DNA of 64,000 nucleotides from DASSKP01 sp035695045. Its GTDB lineage: Bacteria; Actinomycetota; Actinomycetes; JAFAQI01. The translations under genes were made by a program, and so were the position numbers. Every line of letters starts with the position of its first letter. The stretch's first letter is position 1. The stretch is from the NCBI GenBank assembly GCA_035695045.1, contig DASSEX010000085.1, positions 38,088-102,087 of the forward strand, given 5' to 3'. A model generated the notes under the pieces. It ran no database searches. It saw only the letters and a list, made by a program, of their open reading frames with translations, and was not told where the DNA came from. This document shows positions 16,463 through 25,839 of the stretch, piece after piece.

Positions 16463-18124
16463 ATGGCCGCGGGCGGTGGGGGAGCGCGGGCGCGCCGGCT
16501 ACGCCCAGCAACCGTCATTGCCCTGGTGGTCGCGCTGCTGGCGAGCGCGGGCGCGGCGTGGGCGGTGCACTCGGCCGTGCGCACGCAGGAGCGCCAGCTG
16601 CTGAAGGAGCGCGCCAACGAGCTCAACCTCGTGCTGACCAGCGCGGTCGGCCCGATCACTGCCGGCCTCGCGTCGCAAGGGGCGCTGCTGTCGGCGACAC
16701 ACGGGTCGCGGACGGCGTACGAGGAGTCGGCCGCGCAGGCGGTTGCCCAGAGCGCGAAGACGAGCGCGCAGCCGGTGAGCTTCGGATGGCTGCGGCCGCA
16801 GCCAGGCGGAGCTGGCTGGGTCGTGGTGGCGGCGAGTGGCACCGAGCTGCACCGCGGTCAGGTGATCACCGACAACCGCACGCAGACCTTCCGGCGCGCG
16901 TTGCAGACGCCGCTGATGGTCAGCACGCCGGTGACGAAGACCGACCGCCGGCTGGGCTTCGCGCTCGGACCGCCGTCGTCGCCGCCCGGCACCGTCCTCT
17001 ATCGGGAGTCGCAGCTCGGCCCGCTGCGGGCCCCGCCGGCCGCCAGCTCCGCCCCGTTCGCCGAGCTCGATCTCGTCATCTACGCGTCGTCGAAGCCCAA
17101 CCCCGACACTGCACTCGCCGCGACGACGACACAGATCCCGATGCACGGCGACGTGGTGAGGCTGCCGCTCAAGGTCGGAGCCGAGAACTGGCTCGTCGCC
17201 AGCAGGGCGAAGCGGCCGCTCGTCGGCGGCTTCGCCCACGCGGCGTGGTGGGTCGTGTTGCTCATCGCGCTGCTGGCGTCGCTGGCGGTCGCGGCGACGA
17301 TCGAAGCGGCCGCCCGTCGGCGTGACTACGCGCTGGCGCTCTATGCCAGCGAGCACGAGGTCGCCGAGACGCTCCAGCGCAGCCTGCTGCCGGCACTGCC
17401 CCGGTTGCGCGGCCTGCAGGTCGCGGCCCGCTACATCGCGGGTGGCTTGGGGCAGGAGGTCGGCGGCGACTGGTACGACGCCTTTCCCGTCGATGGCGGC
17501 CGGGTCGGCATCGCCGTCGGCGACGTCATCGGCCACGACCTTGCCGCCGCCAGCGCGATGGCGCAGATCCGCGCGGTGCTGCGGGCCTATGCCGTGGACG
17601 GCGAGGCTCCCGCCGCGGTCATCAACCGGCTGGACCATCTCATCGATGCGCTCGGCCTGACCCAGCTCGTCACCGTCATCTACGGGCTGCTCGAGCCGCC
17701 GGCCGCCGATGGCAGCCGGCGCTTCACCTACGCCAACGCCGGCCATCTGGCGCCGCTCGTTCGTGAGCCCGATGGCACCGTCCACGCCCTCGCCGGCGGT
17801 GAGTCCGTGGTCATCGGGGCTCCGATCGACGTCGAACACGCGCAGGTCGAGCAGACGCTCGCGGCGGGCGCGACTCTCGTGCTCTTCACCGACGGGCTGG
17901 TGGAGGTGCCGGGCCGGCCACTGGACGACACGATCCAGGAGCTCGTCGAGATCGTCGCAGGCGCCGGCGTCGACGAGTCGCTCGACGAGGTGTGTGATCG
18001 CATCCTGGCGACGACGGACGAGCGCGCGCTGCGCGACGACATCGCCCTGCTCACGATCAGATTGGCGCCCAACGAAGCCGCCGTCGTCGAGCCGTCACGA
18101 GCCAGTGTGATCGACGTCAGCTGA
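16463..18124 (+). CDS. Membrane-anchored SpoIIE/PP2C serine phosphatase
   Basis: This 553-residue protein has an N-terminal TM helix (about residues 17-38), an extracytoplasmic sensor region (about 40-255), a second TM helix (about 262-282), a short coiled helix, and a SpoIIE/PP2C phosphatase domain (about 310-535). Phosphatase landmarks are EVGGDWYDAF, VGDVIGHDLAAASAMAQIR, TYANAGHLAPLV and LFTDGLVE, with RDDIALL at the end. These phosphatases dephosphorylate anti-sigma-factor antagonists and so relay envelope signals to sigma factors. The ATG at 16463 follows GGGGGAGGA. It lies 17 bases before a second SpoIIE gene, which supplies an RsbW-like kinase domain. Confidence 0.9.
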   Translation: MAAGGGGARARRLRPATVIALVVALLASAGAAWAVHSAVRTQERQLLKERANELNLVLTSAVGPITAGLASQGALLSATHGSRTAYEESAAQAVAQSAKTSAQPVSFGWLRPQPGGAGWVVVAASGTELHRGQVITDNRTQTFRRALQTPLMVSTPVTKTDRRLGFALGPPSSPPGTVLYRESQLGPLRAPPAASSAPFAELDLVIYASSKPNPDTALAATTTQIPMHGDVVRLPLKVGAENWLVASRAKRPLVGGFAHAAWWVVLLIALLASLAVAATIEAAARRRDYALALYASEHEVAETLQRSLLPALPRLRGLQVAARYIAGGLGQEVGGDWYDAFPVDGGRVGIAVGDVIGHDLAAASAMAQIRAVLRAYAVDGEAPAAVINRLDHLIDALGLTQLVTVIYGLLEPPAADGSRRFTYANAGHLAPLVREPDGTVHALAGGESVVIGAPIDVEHAQVEQTLAAGATLVLFTDGLVEVPGRPLDDTIQELVEIVAGAGVDESLDEVCDRILATTDERALRDDIALLTIRLAPNEAAVVEPSRASVIDVS

Positions 18125-18141
18125 AATGGGACGATGAGCGG

Positions 18142-20361
18142 GTGAGCGGCGGAGCAACCCGCACGCCCAACGGTAACGGGCATGCGTCGACGACAAACGG
18201 CGCACGTGCCTGTCTCGATCTGGGTGACCGGCCCGATGCGGCGCGCGCGGGCAGGCACTTCGTGGAGGAGCAGGTTCGTCAGCGGCTCGCCGACCACCTG
18301 CTCGACGACGCTGCCCTCGTGGCTGCCGAGCTGCTTGCCAATGCCCGGCAGCACGGCGCGTCGCCGGTCGTCGTCTGTGTCAGCGGCGCCGGCACCCGGC
18401 TGCGGATCGAGGTGCGCGATGCAAGCCCGCGCAGCCCGGTCCGCCCGTCGCCCAGCCTGACCAACATGACCGGCCGAGGTCTCAGCCTCGTCGAGGCGGT
18501 GACGTCGCGATGGGGCGTGGAGCGCGACCCGTCGGGCGGCAAGGTCGTCTGGGCGGAGTTCGATGCCGGCCTCGAGTCGGGCGAGGCAACGGCCGACGAC
18601 GACCTCGATGCCATCCTCGCCGCCTGGGGCGACGACGAGCCCGACGCCGGCGAGCAGCGGTTCGAGGTCGTCCTCGGCGACGTACCGACCGATCTGCTGC
18701 TCGAGGCGAAGGCACACATCGACAACCTCGTCCGTGAGTTCAGCCTGGCCGGAGCCGCCGGCGATGGGCCGGCGGCGGAGCTGCCTGACCACCTCGTTCG
18801 GCTGATCACGACAGTCGTGCACGGCTTCAGCGACGCGCGCGACGCGATCAAGCGGCAGGCGCTTGCGGCCGCTCGTGACGGCGCCGTCCGGACCCGGCTC
18901 GTGCTCAGCCTGCCGCTGTCGGCAGCGGACGCAGGCGAGGCCTACCTCGCGGCGCTCGACGACGCCGATGAGTACTCACGAGCCGCGCGGTTGCTGACGC
19001 TGGAGACGCCGCCGGACCACCGGCTGTTCCGACGGTGGTACGTGAACGCGGTCGTGCAGCAGCTGCGTCAGGTGGCGGCCGGCCACCGGCCGCAGCCGGT
19101 CACGCCTTTCGAGGACCACCTGGTCGGCGAGATACGTCGGCTGTCGGTGCTCCAGCGGGTGAGCGAACGAGCAGCGCGGCTGCAGCGCGTCACCGCGGCG
19201 CTGGCCCGCGCGCGCACCCCCGAAGACGTGGCTGCCGTCGTCGTCTCCGAAGGCGTCGAGGCGATGGGCGCCTCCGGCGGTGGCCTCCTCGTGCCGGCAG
19301 GTGACGGCGAGCACGTGGCCGTTCCCGGTGTCGTCGGCTATGACAGAGAGCTCGTCGAATCGCTGCGCGAAGAGCGGCTGGACGCGCCGTTGCCGGCCGC
19401 CACGGCGCTGCGCACCGGCGCATCGGTCTGGCTGGAGTCGCAGGAGGACCGCGACCGTCAGTTCCCCGCGCTGCGCGGCTTCGAGTCGGCGACGGTGTCG
19501 ATGTGCGCGGTTCCGTTGCTCGCGGCCGGCCGCACCATCGGTGCGCTGCGCTTCAGCTTCACCGGCCGCAAGCTGTTCGACCAGAACGAGCGCGAGTTCG
19601 TCGAGGCGCTCGCCGCCTTGACAGCCCAGACGCTTCAACGGACCGAGACCTACCAGGCCGAGCGTGAGGACTCCCTGGCGCTGCAGCGGGCGCTGCTCCC
19701 CAGTGAGGGCATCGCGATCAACGGCTGGGACATCGCGACCTACTACAGCCCCGCCGGCGATGAGGAGGCCGGCGGTGACTTCTACGACGTCCTGCCGGTC
19801 GGACGTGGTCGGATCGCCGCGGTCGTCGGTGACGTGATGGGCCGGGGCGTCGAGGCGGCGGCGGCGATGGCGCAGATCCGGTCCACGATCCGCGCCTACG
19901 CCGTGGACGATGCGGACCCCGTCAGCATCTTCACCCGCGTCGACCACTTCTTCGATGTCCTCAACCTCTCGCAGCTCGTCACCGCGCTCTACTTCCTCGC
20001 CGACGAGAGCAGCGACCTCGTTCACGTCGCGAGCGCCGGGCATCTCCGTCCGCTGCTCATCGACGAGCGCGGCAGCCGCCTGGTCGAGACGGCCGGCGGG
20101 ACACCCTTCGGTGTCGGCGGCTTCCCGCGGGAGCTCGTGACCTTCGAGCTGCCCCGCGGCTCGGCTCTGGTTGCCGTCACCGACGGTCTCGTCGAGCGAC
20201 GTGGCGAGGACATCGATGAGGGCGTGCAGCGGCTCATCGACGCGACGGCGGGTGCGGCCACCTGGTCGGCGCAGCAGATCCTCGACCACGTCGTCGCCAG
20301 GGCCGCCGCCGAGCGCACCCACGACGACGATGTGACCGTGCTGGTTCTCCGGCGCCACTGA
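18142..20361 (+). CDS. Soluble RsbW-like ATPase / GAF / SpoIIE phosphatase fusion
   Basis: This 739-residue cytoplasmic protein combines opposing activities. Residues about 20-140 form a GHKL ATPase like RsbW, with LVAAELLANARQHG (N box), IEVRDAS and GRGLSLVEAVTSRWGV (G boxes). Residues about 150-340 are a domain I do not recognise. Residues about 345-500 look like a GAF sensor, and about 525-739 are a SpoIIE/PP2C phosphatase with EEAGGDFYDVL, VGDVMGRGVEAAAAMAQIR and HVASAGHLRPL. Kinase plus phosphatase in one chain suggests a self-contained partner-switch module controlling an anti-sigma antagonist. GTG start; probably co-transcribed with the membrane SpoIIE upstream. Confidence 0.88.
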   Translation: MSGGATRTPNGNGHASTTNGARACLDLGDRPDAARAGRHFVEEQVRQRLADHLLDDAALVAAELLANARQHGASPVVVCVSGAGTRLRIEVRDASPRSPVRPSPSLTNMTGRGLSLVEAVTSRWGVERDPSGGKVVWAEFDAGLESGEATADDDLDAILAAWGDDEPDAGEQRFEVVLGDVPTDLLLEAKAHIDNLVREFSLAGAAGDGPAAELPDHLVRLITTVVHGFSDARDAIKRQALAAARDGAVRTRLVLSLPLSAADAGEAYLAALDDADEYSRAARLLTLETPPDHRLFRRWYVNAVVQQLRQVAAGHRPQPVTPFEDHLVGEIRRLSVLQRVSERAARLQRVTAALARARTPEDVAAVVVSEGVEAMGASGGGLLVPAGDGEHVAVPGVVGYDRELVESLREERLDAPLPAATALRTGASVWLESQEDRDRQFPALRGFESATVSMCAVPLLAAGRTIGALRFSFTGRKLFDQNEREFVEALAALTAQTLQRTETYQAEREDSLALQRALLPSEGIAINGWDIATYYSPAGDEEAGGDFYDVLPVGRGRIAAVVGDVMGRGVEAAAAMAQIRSTIRAYAVDDADPVSIFTRVDHFFDVLNLSQLVTALYFLADESSDLVHVASAGHLRPLLIDERGSRLVETAGGTPFGVGGFPRELVTFELPRGSALVAVTDGLVERRGEDIDEGVQRLIDATAGAATWSAQQILDHVVARAAAERTHDDDVTVLVLRRH

Positions 20362-20379
20362 CATCCGGGCGCAGGCGGT

Positions 20380-22341
20380 CTAGAGCTCGATCTGCGTGCC
20401 CATCACGACCGTGCGTTCGGCCGGCAGGGCGAAGTAGTCAGCGGGGTTCGCCGCGTTCTGCGCCAGGGTGATGAACAGCATCTTCCGCCACCGGGACATC
20501 TCCTTGCCGGACCCGCGCTGGATGGTGGCGCGGGAGAGGAAGTACGACGCATTGCTCGTGTCGACGTCGACCTCGCCGCCTTCGGCGCTCGCGTCGCGCA
20601 GCGCCCGCGGGATGTTCGGGGTGTCCGAGAACCCATAGCTGAGCGTGAGGTGAGCGATCCCGTCGTCGTCGTAGCCGAGGTTGTCGACGGTGAGCCGCCG
20701 CCCCGCGGGCACGTGGGGGATGTTCTCGGCGACGGCGGAGACGATCACGACGTGCTCGTGCAGGATCTTGTTGTGCTCGACGTTGGCGCGCAGCGCGAGC
20801 GGCGTCGTCTCCTTGCCGGCATGAGGGAAGATCGCCGTGCCGGAGACGCGGTGCACGGGATGCTTGCGCAGCTCCTCGACGAAGTCGCGCAGCCGGCCCT
20901 CCTGCTCCCTGCGTCGCTCGGTGGCGACGATCCGGCCGCGTTGCCACGTCGACATCGTCGTGAAGACGAGCGTCGCGATGACCAGCGGCAGCCAGCCGCC
21001 GCGGACGACCTTCGTCAGGTTGGCGGTGAAGAAGGTCAGCTCGACGGCCCCGAACGCGATCGCGACCAGCGCCAGGCGCCACGCCCGCCAGTGCCACAGC
21101 GAGCGGGCCACAACCATGAGCAGGATCGTGTCGACGAGCAAGGCGCCCGTGACGGCCACGCCGTAGGCGGTGGCCAGCCGTTCGGACGACCGGAAGCCCA
21201 GAGCCAGGGCGAGCACGCCGAGGAACAACGCGGCGTTGACCAGTGGCAGGTAGATCTGGCCGGCCTCCTCCTCCGACGTCTGCCGGACCCGAAGCGGGGG
21301 AAGCAGCCCGAGCTGCCCGGCTTGGCGCGAGACCGAGAACGCGCCGGAGATCACAGCCTGTGACGCGATGACCGTCGCCGCCGTCGCGAGCACGACCATC
21401 GGCACCCGCGCCCAGTGCGGGAGCAGGAGGAAGAACGGGTTGGCCCGCGCGTCAGGGTGCCGGAGGAGCAGCGCGCCCTGGCCGAGGTAGTTGATGATCA
21501 GCGCCGGGAACACGACCGCGAACCAGGCGCGACGGATCGGCGGTCGGCCGAAGTGCCCCATGTCGGCGTACAGCGCCTCTGCGCCGGTGATGGCGAGGAC
21601 GATCGCGCCCATCGCGATGAAGGTCAGGCCGGGGTGCGCGAAGACGAACGCCACGGCGTAGGTCGGTGACAAGGCGCGCAGTGTCGACGGCTGCTTCACG
21701 ATCTCCTGGCCGCCGGCGACGGCGAGCGTGGCGAACCACGCGAACATCACCGGCCCGAAGAGCGCACCGACGCGGCGCGTCCCGTAGCGCTGTACGGCAA
21801 ACAGCAAGGTGAGGATGACGACGGCAATCGGCAGCACGAGGTGCGAGAGCCCCGGCGTCGCGACCTTCAGGCCCTCGACCGCCGAGAGGACCGAGATGGC
21901 CGGCGTGATGACGGAGTCGCCGTAGAACAGAGACGCACCGACGATGCCGAGCACCAGCGCAATCCGTACGCCGTGCTTGCGGTCGCGAAGCAGCCGTCCG
22001 GCCAGCGCGGTCAGCGCCATCACGCCGCCCTCACCGTCGTTGTCGGCGCGCATGATGACGACGACGTACTTCAACGTGACGATCAGCGTCACCGACCAGA
22101 AAAGCAGCGAGATGACGCCGTAGACGTCGTCCGGCGCCGCCTGGATGCTTCCGCGGTCGAGGGCGAAGACCGTCTTCAGCGCATAGAGCGGGCTGGTGCC
22201 GATGTCGCCGAAGACGATGCCCAGCGCGGCGAGTGTGGTCGCGACCCTGCCGACGTCCTTGGCCGTCGCCGAGCGCCGCGGCCGCGCTCGCTCGGCGGCC
22301 GCGTTGGCGCCGGGGTCGCCGACGACGTGGTAGGTGGGCAC
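20380..22341 (-). CDS. kup: Kup potassium uptake protein
   Basis: This 653-residue proton-coupled K+ transporter has about 12 TM helices in its first 450 residues and a 200-residue cytosolic C-terminal region. Family landmarks are ALGIVFGDIGTSPLYALKTV near residue 38 and FYGDSVITPAISVLSAVEGL near residue 140. An in-frame extension to 22662 overlaps the GH15 gene and is low-complexity, so the GTG at 22341, preceded by GGGAGAAGGAAGA, is chosen; length then matches the family (620-670). It is 23 bases downstream of the GH15 gene and probably transcribed with it. Confidence 0.92.
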   Translation of the reverse strand: MPTYHVVGDPGANAAAERARPRRSATAKDVGRVATTLAALGIVFGDIGTSPLYALKTVFALDRGSIQAAPDDVYGVISLLFWSVTLIVTLKYVVVIMRADNDGEGGVMALTALAGRLLRDRKHGVRIALVLGIVGASLFYGDSVITPAISVLSAVEGLKVATPGLSHLVLPIAVVILTLLFAVQRYGTRRVGALFGPVMFAWFATLAVAGGQEIVKQPSTLRALSPTYAVAFVFAHPGLTFIAMGAIVLAITGAEALYADMGHFGRPPIRRAWFAVVFPALIINYLGQGALLLRHPDARANPFFLLLPHWARVPMVVLATAATVIASQAVISGAFSVSRQAGQLGLLPPLRVRQTSEEEAGQIYLPLVNAALFLGVLALALGFRSSERLATAYGVAVTGALLVDTILLMVVARSLWHWRAWRLALVAIAFGAVELTFFTANLTKVVRGGWLPLVIATLVFTTMSTWQRGRIVATERRREQEGRLRDFVEELRKHPVHRVSGTAIFPHAGKETTPLALRANVEHNKILHEHVVIVSAVAENIPHVPAGRRLTVDNLGYDDDGIAHLTLSYGFSDTPNIPRALRDASAEGGEVDVDTSNASYFLSRATIQRGSGKEMSRWRKMLFITLAQNAANPADYFALPAERTVVMGTQIEL

Positions 22342-22364
22342 GCAGCTCTTCCTTCTCCCGCGGC

Positions 22365-24131
22365 CTACTGGCCGGCAGCGTCGGCGGCAAGGCGGCCGGC
22401 GGCTTCGAGCATCACAGCGTGGACGAACGCCTGCGGCAGGTTGCCGCGCAGCTGTCGCTGCCGCACGTCGTACTCCTCGCTGAACAGCCCCGGCGGCCCG
22501 CAGGCCGCGCGGTTGCGCTCGAAGAACCGCGCAGCCGAGATGTGGTCGCCGGCAGCATGGTCGGCCATGGCCATCAGGAACCCGCACAGCACGAACGCCC
22601 CCTCGGCGTCCTCGAGCGGTCCTGGTCCCTGCCGGAAGCGGTAGACGAAGTGGTCGCGGCACAGGTCGCGACGGATCGCTTCACGGGTTGCAGCCGTCCG
22701 CGGGTCGTCCGGAGCGACAGCCCCGCGGATGCCGGCGAGCAGCAACGCCGCGTCCACGTTCTCGTCCTCGGGTGAGCGCTGCCATCGTCCGGACGGGTGC
22801 AGGCTGTCCGACGCCACCTGCGCGAGGATCGTGTCGGCGAGCGAGGTCCACTCTGCGGCCTGCTTGCCGGGAGCATGTCGGCTGACGTCGCGGAGCCCGG
22901 CGACGCACATCAGTCGGGAGTGCGTCCAGCGCTGCGCGTCGATCTCCCAGATGCCGTTGTCCGGCTCCTTCCACCGGCGCGCGATGGCGTCGGCGGCAGC
23001 CTCGACCGCATGCCAGTTCGTGGTCTCGATGCGGTCGCAGTCGGCAGCCGCGGCGAACAGCTGCAGGGCTTCACCGAAGGAGTCGAGCTGGAACTGCACG
23101 TTGGCACGGTTGCCCGCGATGTCGCTGCCGCCGGGATAGCCGTCCAGCCCCCGGAGCTTCCGCTCGTCGGGCACCTCGTCACCCAGGATCGTGTAGGCCG
23201 GCTTGAGCTCCGGTCCGTGCGCCAGCAGCTGCTCGCTGACGAACCGCACGGCGTCGTCGACGATGATGTCCGCGCCTGCTGCGGCAGCCGCCTGGCCGGC
23301 GTAACACTGGTCGCGGATCCAGACGTAGCGGTAGTCGTAGTTGCGGCCCTGCTCGGCGCGTTCAGGCAACGCCATGGTGGCGGCGGCGACCATGCCGCCG
23401 CTCGCAGCCGTCAGGCCGCGCAGGACGGTGAACGCGGTCATGGCGTCGACCGGCGCGATCGTGCCACCGAGATCCGGCTTCGCCGAGGACCACGCGTTCG
23501 CCGTCACCTCCCACTGCTCTCGTGCCTCGGGTGGTTCGTCGTCGAACGGACGGTCGGAGATCTCGAGGACGAGGTCCCACTGCTCACCGGGCCGGACGAC
23601 CCGTTGCGTGACGTAACCCAGCGCGGTCCGTCGTACGTCGTCCAGACCCGACCATCGCAGGTTCAGACGCCCCGTGCGGGCGGTCCAGACTCCTCCGCGT
23701 CGGCGAACGTCGTCGAGAGCCGCGGCGCCGAACCGGTCGTGGGCCGCGAGGACCGCGCGCATCGGCGTCGCACTGTCCTGTGCGCAGACCGAACGCAGGA
23801 TCACCGCGCGGTGCGGGTCGCCGGGGAAGGCGAGCGCGTCGCGGGACTCGACGATTCCCTCGCTCGTCGCCCAGCGGCTGCGCCAGATCAGCGACCCCGG
23901 CTCGTAGTAGCCGCCCCAGACGTGCCGGTCGACGTCGGGCGTGACGGCGTAGAGGCCCTTGCCGCCGATGAGAGTCGAGAAGACGGCGTCGTCGTGCCAG
24001 CGGGGCGCACACATCCACGCGATGTCACCGCGGGAGCCGATCAGGGCGCCGCGCTCACCGTCGGCGATCAGCGAGTACTCACGCAGGACCTGCGGCGGGT
24101 ACTGCGCCGAGACGTCCACCACGCGGTGCAT
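22365..24131 (-). CDS. Glycoside hydrolase family 15 protein (glucoamylase/trehalase-like)
   Basis: This 588-residue protein has the GH15 layout: an N-terminal beta-sandwich (about 15-235) with REYSLIADGERGALIGSRGD, and an (alpha/alpha)6 barrel (about 250-585). Active-site regions include RNYDYRYVWIRDQ, EPDNGIWEID and the late EDAEGAFVLCGF, matching the two Glu regions of the family. Related actinobacterial enzymes are trehalases (Rv2402 type) or glucoamylases; I cannot choose. No signal peptide, so it acts in the cytoplasm. Start taken as ATG 24131; a TTG 9 bases upstream is possible. The long palindrome at 24144-24207 lies in its leader. Confidence 0.87.
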   Translation of the reverse strand: MHRVVDVSAQYPPQVLREYSLIADGERGALIGSRGDIAWMCAPRWHDDAVFSTLIGGKGLYAVTPDVDRHVWGGYYEPGSLIWRSRWATSEGIVESRDALAFPGDPHRAVILRSVCAQDSATPMRAVLAAHDRFGAAALDDVRRRGGVWTARTGRLNLRWSGLDDVRRTALGYVTQRVVRPGEQWDLVLEISDRPFDDEPPEAREQWEVTANAWSSAKPDLGGTIAPVDAMTAFTVLRGLTAASGGMVAAATMALPERAEQGRNYDYRYVWIRDQCYAGQAAAAAGADIIVDDAVRFVSEQLLAHGPELKPAYTILGDEVPDERKLRGLDGYPGGSDIAGNRANVQFQLDSFGEALQLFAAAADCDRIETTNWHAVEAAADAIARRWKEPDNGIWEIDAQRWTHSRLMCVAGLRDVSRHAPGKQAAEWTSLADTILAQVASDSLHPSGRWQRSPEDENVDAALLLAGIRGAVAPDDPRTAATREAIRRDLCRDHFVYRFRQGPGPLEDAEGAFVLCGFLMAMADHAAGDHISAARFFERNRAACGPPGLFSEEYDVRQRQLRGNLPQAFVHAVMLEAAGRLAADAAGQ

Positions 24132-24143
24132 CCTGCCCAACCT

Positions 24144-24207
24144 GGTCGAGTGTGACGCAATCCACCTCGACCGAGCGCGCGCAGGGTGGATTTCGTCACA
24201 CTCGACC
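24144..24207. repeat. Long inverted repeat A (23-nt arms) in a divergent promoter region
   Basis: Arms 24144-24166 and 24185-24207 are complementary at 22 of 23 positions (one T in place of G at 24193) around an 18-nt loop. The arm core GAGTGTGACGCAATCC is closely related to that of repeat B at 25765-25828. It lies between the starts of the GH15 (-) and EthA-like (+) genes, so it cannot be a simple 3' terminator. Confidence 0.9.
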
Positions 24208-24246
24208 GGGGGTGCGGCCCGAACGCGATTCGGTCATACTTCCCGG

Positions 24247-25758
24247 ATGGCAGACACAGCGATGGAGCACGTCGACGTCCTCGTGATCGGCGCCGGGCTG
24301 TCCGGCGTCGGCGCCGGCTGTCACCTGACGATGAGCTGCCCGAACAAGTCGTTCGTGATCCTCGAGTCGCGCGACACCATCGGTGGCACCTGGGACCTGT
24401 TCCGCTACCCCGGCATCCGCTCCGACTCCGACATGTACACCCTCGGCTACCCCTTCCGGCCGTGGAAGGAGGCGAAGGCGATCGCGGACGGGCCGTCGAT
24501 CCTTCGTTACGTGCGCGAGACCGCGCAGGAGTTCGGCGTGGACAAGAAGGTGCGCTTCCGGCACAAGGTCGTCAGCGCGTCGTGGTCGACCGAGGACGTC
24601 CGCTGGACCGTCGACATCGAGCGCACAGACACCGGCGAGCGCCTGCAGATGACGGCGGACTTCCTGCTGACCTGCACCGGCTACTACCGCTACGACGAGG
24701 GCTACACGCCGGACTTCCCGGGGACGGACCGCTTCCGCGGGACGATCGTGCACCCGCAGCACTGGCCGGAGGATCTCGACTACACCGGCAAGCGGGTCGT
24801 TGTCATCGGCAGCGGCGCGACAGCGGTGACGTTGGTGCCGTCGATGGCGCCGACCGCCGCTCACGTGACGATGCTGCAGCGGTCGCCGTCGTACGTCTTG
24901 TCACTGCCGGAACAGGACCCGCTCGCGAAGCTGTTGCGCAAGTTCCTGTCACCGAGCGCGGCGTTCCCGGTCATCCGCTGGAAGAACGTGCTCACGGCGA
25001 CGCTGTTCTACCAGCTCAGCAAGCGCCGGCCGAAGCTCGTCAAGAGGCTGCTGCGCAAGGGGCTCGAGGCGGCACTGCCGTCGGGCTACGCGATCGACAC
25101 GCACTTCAAGCCGAAGTACGACCCGTGGGACCAGCGTCTGTGCTTCGTTCCGGACGGCGACCTGTTCAAGGTGCTGAGCGACGGGTCTGCCTCGGTCGAG
25201 ACCGACACCATCGACACGTTCACCGAGTCCGGAATCCGGCTGGCGTCGGGCAAGGAGCTCGAGGCGGACATCATCGTCACGGCGACCGGGCTCAACATGC
25301 TCGCGGTCGGCGGCATGAAGTTCGTCGTCGACGGGCGGCCGATGAAGCTGTCGGAGACGGTCGGCTACAAGGGGATGATGTTCAGCGGCATCCCCAACCT
25401 GGCGACCGCGGTCGGCTACACCAACGCGTCGTGGACGCTGAAGTGCGACCTGACCTGCGAGTACGTCTGCCGGCTGCTCAACTACATGGACGAGGAGGGC
25501 TACCGGCAGGTCGTGCCGAGCCGGCCGGACCCGTCGGAGCCGACGCTCCCGTTCATCGACCTCAAGTCCGGCTACGTGCAGCGGTCGATCGACGACTTCC
25601 CGCGGCAGGGGACGAAGGCGCCGTGGCGGCTCTACCAGAACTACATCCGCGACGTCATGCTGCTGCGGCACGGGAAGCTCGCCGACGAGGCCCTGCAGTT
25701 CACCCGCGGCGGTCGTCGTGCCTCGGCTCGTGACGAGGACCGCGCCCCCGCCGCCTGA
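24247..25758 (+). CDS. ethA: FAD/NADPH Baeyer-Villiger monooxygenase, EthA-like
   Basis: This 503-residue flavoprotein closely resembles mycobacterial EthA: FAD Rossmann motif VIGAGLSGVGAG near residue 12, GGTWDLFRYPGIRSDSDMYT near 46, the BVMO fingerprint FRGTIVHPQHWPED near residue 164, NADPH Rossmann VIGSGATAV near 187 and WDQRLCFVPDGDLFKV near 294. It should insert oxygen next to ketone or thiocarbonyl groups; natural substrate unknown. Upstream in-frame codons run through the inverted repeat and are unlike the family, so the ATG at 24247 is used. No EthR-type TetR regulator is beside it. It stands alone between the two related palindromes. Confidence 0.92.
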   Translation: MADTAMEHVDVLVIGAGLSGVGAGCHLTMSCPNKSFVILESRDTIGGTWDLFRYPGIRSDSDMYTLGYPFRPWKEAKAIADGPSILRYVRETAQEFGVDKKVRFRHKVVSASWSTEDVRWTVDIERTDTGERLQMTADFLLTCTGYYRYDEGYTPDFPGTDRFRGTIVHPQHWPEDLDYTGKRVVVIGSGATAVTLVPSMAPTAAHVTMLQRSPSYVLSLPEQDPLAKLLRKFLSPSAAFPVIRWKNVLTATLFYQLSKRRPKLVKRLLRKGLEAALPSGYAIDTHFKPKYDPWDQRLCFVPDGDLFKVLSDGSASVETDTIDTFTESGIRLASGKELEADIIVTATGLNMLAVGGMKFVVDGRPMKLSETVGYKGMMFSGIPNLATAVGYTNASWTLKCDLTCEYVCRLLNYMDEEGYRQVVPSRPDPSEPTLPFIDLKSGYVQRSIDDFPRQGTKAPWRLYQNYIRDVMLLRHGKLADEALQFTRGGRRASARDEDRAPAA

Positions 25759-25764
25759 CGGCGA

Positions 25765-25828
25765 TGTTGAGTGCGACGTAATCCCCCTTGCAGCACCTGC
25801 AGTTAGGGGGATTACGTCGCACTCAACA
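25765..25828. repeat. Long inverted repeat B (24-nt perfect arms) between convergent genes
   Basis: Arms 25765-25788 and 25805-25828 are perfectly complementary; the 16-nt centre adds a TGCAG/CTGCA helix. The arm core GAGTGCGACGTAATCC differs from repeat A at only a few positions. It starts 7 bases after the EthA-like stop and ends 12 bases before the GH25-like stop, so it may act as a bidirectional terminator, but there is no T-tract. Confidence 0.9.
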
Positions 25829-25839
25829 AAGTGGTGGGG

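Noticed and set aside
22342..22662. N-terminal extension of Kup
   Set aside because: Overlaps the end of the GH15 gene and is Arg/Pro low-complexity.
23959..24246. N-terminal extension of the EthA-like gene
   Set aside because: It reads through the GH15 start and the inverted repeat and does not resemble EthA N-termini.
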